A stretch of DNA of 13,449 bases from Paracoccaceae bacterium (lineage in GTDB: Bacteria; Pseudomonadota; Alphaproteobacteria; Rhodobacterales; Rhodobacteraceae): assembly GCA_026984895.1 (NCBI GenBank), contig JALSRF010000229.1, forward strand, positions 1 through 13,449, read 5' to 3'. Both the position numbers and the translations under genes were made by a program. Shown in pieces: positions 12,311 through 13,449 of this stretch. Each line of letters opens with the position of its first letter. Within the stretch, counting starts at the first letter, position 1. The notes beneath the pieces are model-generated. The model saw nothing but the letters and a program-made list of their open reading frames with translations, ran no database searches and was not told the origin of the DNA.

Positions 12311-13378
12311 CTATCTGGGGGCGGTGCGCGGAGCAGGCGCGTGCACAATGCGCATCGCATCCGGCACGCTGGGATGGATCGATTCCGACGGATCGGCGCC
12401 GATGGTGCGCCTTGCGCGCATCACGAACAGCACGCCCCAGCCCGAAAACGACCCCACCGAGGGGGCGTTCACATCCTGCCGGAACCGGTCCCGCCAGCCT
12501 TCGGGCAACGGCAGGCCGCAGCCTTCAAGCTTGTCCATCATCCAGACAAAGGGAATGTTGGACAGCGGACGCGCGGCCGAATAGCCTTCGATCTGCCCGC
12601 CGATATCGGCATGGACGCCGCGAAACCACACCTGTTCCAGCACGCCGTTCCACCCGGGCCGGCTGGTCCACAGCACCGGCGCGTATGCCAGCCGGGTTTC
12701 GTTCAGCGCCAGGGCGTGAAACCCGTGGCGGATATGGTCGCCCAGGCGCGTGTCGTGAAAGGCGTGTCTGTCCGGCGTGCCGCGCCACAGGATCGGCAGG
12801 CGGATGCCAAGCGCCTTGACCGTGTCCCAGACCCCGACCATTTCGATCTCGACCTTTCCCTCGTGGCAGTTGCGCGCGGAGAAGCGCCGCGCGCTCGGGC
12901 TGTCGGGGTCGCGCTGATAGTGGCGATAGAGCTGCCGGATGTTGCGTTCGGTGGCGCATTCGGGACGCAGCAGCCCGAGGCGGCCGATGGCGCCGGCCAG
13001 CGAACGCACCGCATAGGCCCCGCGCGAATAGCCGAGCAGGAATATCCGGTCGCCCGGGCGGTAGCGCGAGGCGATGAACCCGTAGGCGCGCCGGATCTGT
13101 TCGTTGATCCCGCGCCCTTCGGCAACGGCAATCAGGTCGCGCCAGCTGCGCCACTGCACGCCCTGTTCGTAGCGCAAGGATACCGGCCGGCTGCGCGCGA
13201 CCTCGCACAACAGCCGATAGGCCAGCCCGGCGTTGGTCTCCTGGCCGGGTCTGAGCGATGACAACGTTCCGTCGAGGATCACCACGTGATCCACGCGCCC
13301 CCGCTTGGCGTGCGCGGCGCGCGTCTGCACCCGGGCCGGAAACCGAAGCCAGCGGCGAAACCGGTCTCTCAGACGCAT
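12311..13378 (-). CDS. DUF2235 family alpha/beta hydrolase
   Basis: This is a 355-residue protein with the DUF2235 signature: ILDGT (34-38) at the first strand, a GYSRG nucleophile elbow (116-120, Ser118), VGVWDTV (181-187, Asp185) and WFRGVHADIGG (251-261, with His256). These mark a Ser-Asp-His hydrolase fold shared with Tle1-like phospholipase effectors of type VI secretion, but also with many housekeeping proteins of unknown substrate. No signal peptide is visible; the N terminus is strongly basic (about 1-29), which may favour membrane association. A purine-rich GGGGAGGGG stretch just upstream of the ATG serves as ribosome site. No VgrG, PAAR or immunity-type neighbour is visible within the window, so an effector role is not supported here. 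Confidence 0.85.
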   Translation of the reverse strand: MRLRDRFRRWLRFPARVQTRAAHAKRGRVDHVVILDGTLSSLRPGQETNAGLAYRLLCEVARSRPVSLRYEQGVQWRSWRDLIAVAEGRGINEQIRRAYGFIASRYRPGDRIFLLGYSRGAYAVRSLAGAIGRLGLLRPECATERNIRQLYRHYQRDPDSPSARRFSARNCHEGKVEIEMVGVWDTVKALGIRLPILWRGTPDRHAFHDTRLGDHIRHGFHALALNETRLAYAPVLWTSRPGWNGVLEQVWFRGVHADIGGQIEGYSAARPLSNIPFVWMMDKLEGCGLPLPEGWRDRFRQDVNAPSVGSFSGWGVLFVMRARRTIGADPSESIHPSVPDAMRIVHAPAPRTAPR

Positions 13379-13449
13379 GCGCCCCTCCCCGAAGGGCGGG
13401 CGCCCCCGCGCGTCCGCAGCGTGCGGCTTTCGCCCGAGGCCGCGGTCCG

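Noticed and set aside
10456..12360. 634-residue open frame on the minus strand spanning the cyclase gene and the following gap
   Set aside because: It is antisense to a clear GGDEF gene for most of its length. Only the ten-residue repeats in the gap are noteworthy, and they are reported as DNA repeats.
13379..13449. Gene or promoter at the right edge
   Set aside because: Only 71 bp of GC-rich sequence with no recognisable promoter or coding start apart from the DUF2235 ribosome site.

Overview
This window looks like chromosomal DNA of a high-GC alphaproteobacterium, most likely a Rhodobacterales/Rhodobacteraceae member. The reasons are the very GC-rich sequence, an alphaproteobacterial GTTC-N7-GTTC SOS box in front of an ImuA-like gene, a PleD-type regulator divergent from a DUF3572 gene, and an H-NOX/HNOBA-GGDEF pair. 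This is my reading from protein motifs; no database search was possible.

Layout, left to right. (1) Positions 94-897 (minus) hold an ImuA-like SOS mutagenesis gene whose promoter carries a perfect SOS box; imuB and dnaE2 would be expected off the left edge. (2) After a gap with a six-copy 15-bp tandem repeat come a Tas-like aldo/keto reductase, a cysteine-rich lipoprotein and an EamA/DMT-type transporter (plus strand, 1163-3622). (3) The transporter converges, with an 8-nt overlap, on a NUDIX hydrolase. That gene follows a DUF983 zinc-ribbon membrane protein on the minus strand (3615-5023), and the two are separated by about 290 bp of degenerate repeats. (4) Divergent from DUF983, on the plus strand, is a three-gene cassette (5501-7184): an ECF-like sigma factor, a single-pass membrane protein (candidate anti-sigma factor) and a membrane-anchored periplasmic sensor of the heavy-metal/Spy-like type. 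A possible 69-codon leader frame with a strong ribosome binding site precedes the sigma gene. (5) A c-di-GMP block follows: pleD (minus, 7395-8774), DUF3572 and a HAD phosphatase (plus, 8868-9910), then an H-NOX-like protein translationally overlapped by an HNOBA-GGDEF diguanylate cyclase (plus, 9995-11622). (6) A gene-free convergent gap of about 690 bp (11623-12310) carries a 30-bp-period repeat array and a UUCG-capped hairpin. It is followed by a DUF2235 alpha/beta-hydrolase gene (minus, 12311-13378).

Functionally the window has three signalling parts: DNA-damage response (imuA), an envelope-stress or metal-type sigma cassette, and c-di-GMP synthesis. The most interesting gene-level observation is that the H-NOX-like protein lacks the proximal heme histidine (Gln in its place) and the Tyr of the YxSxR motif, yet stays coupled to an apparently intact diguanylate cyclase. 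The nearby PleD has lost the conserved switch threonine of its first receiver domain. A second theme is that every large intergenic gap contains its own short tandem-repeat family (periods roughly 11 to 30 bp), whatever the orientation of the flanking genes.
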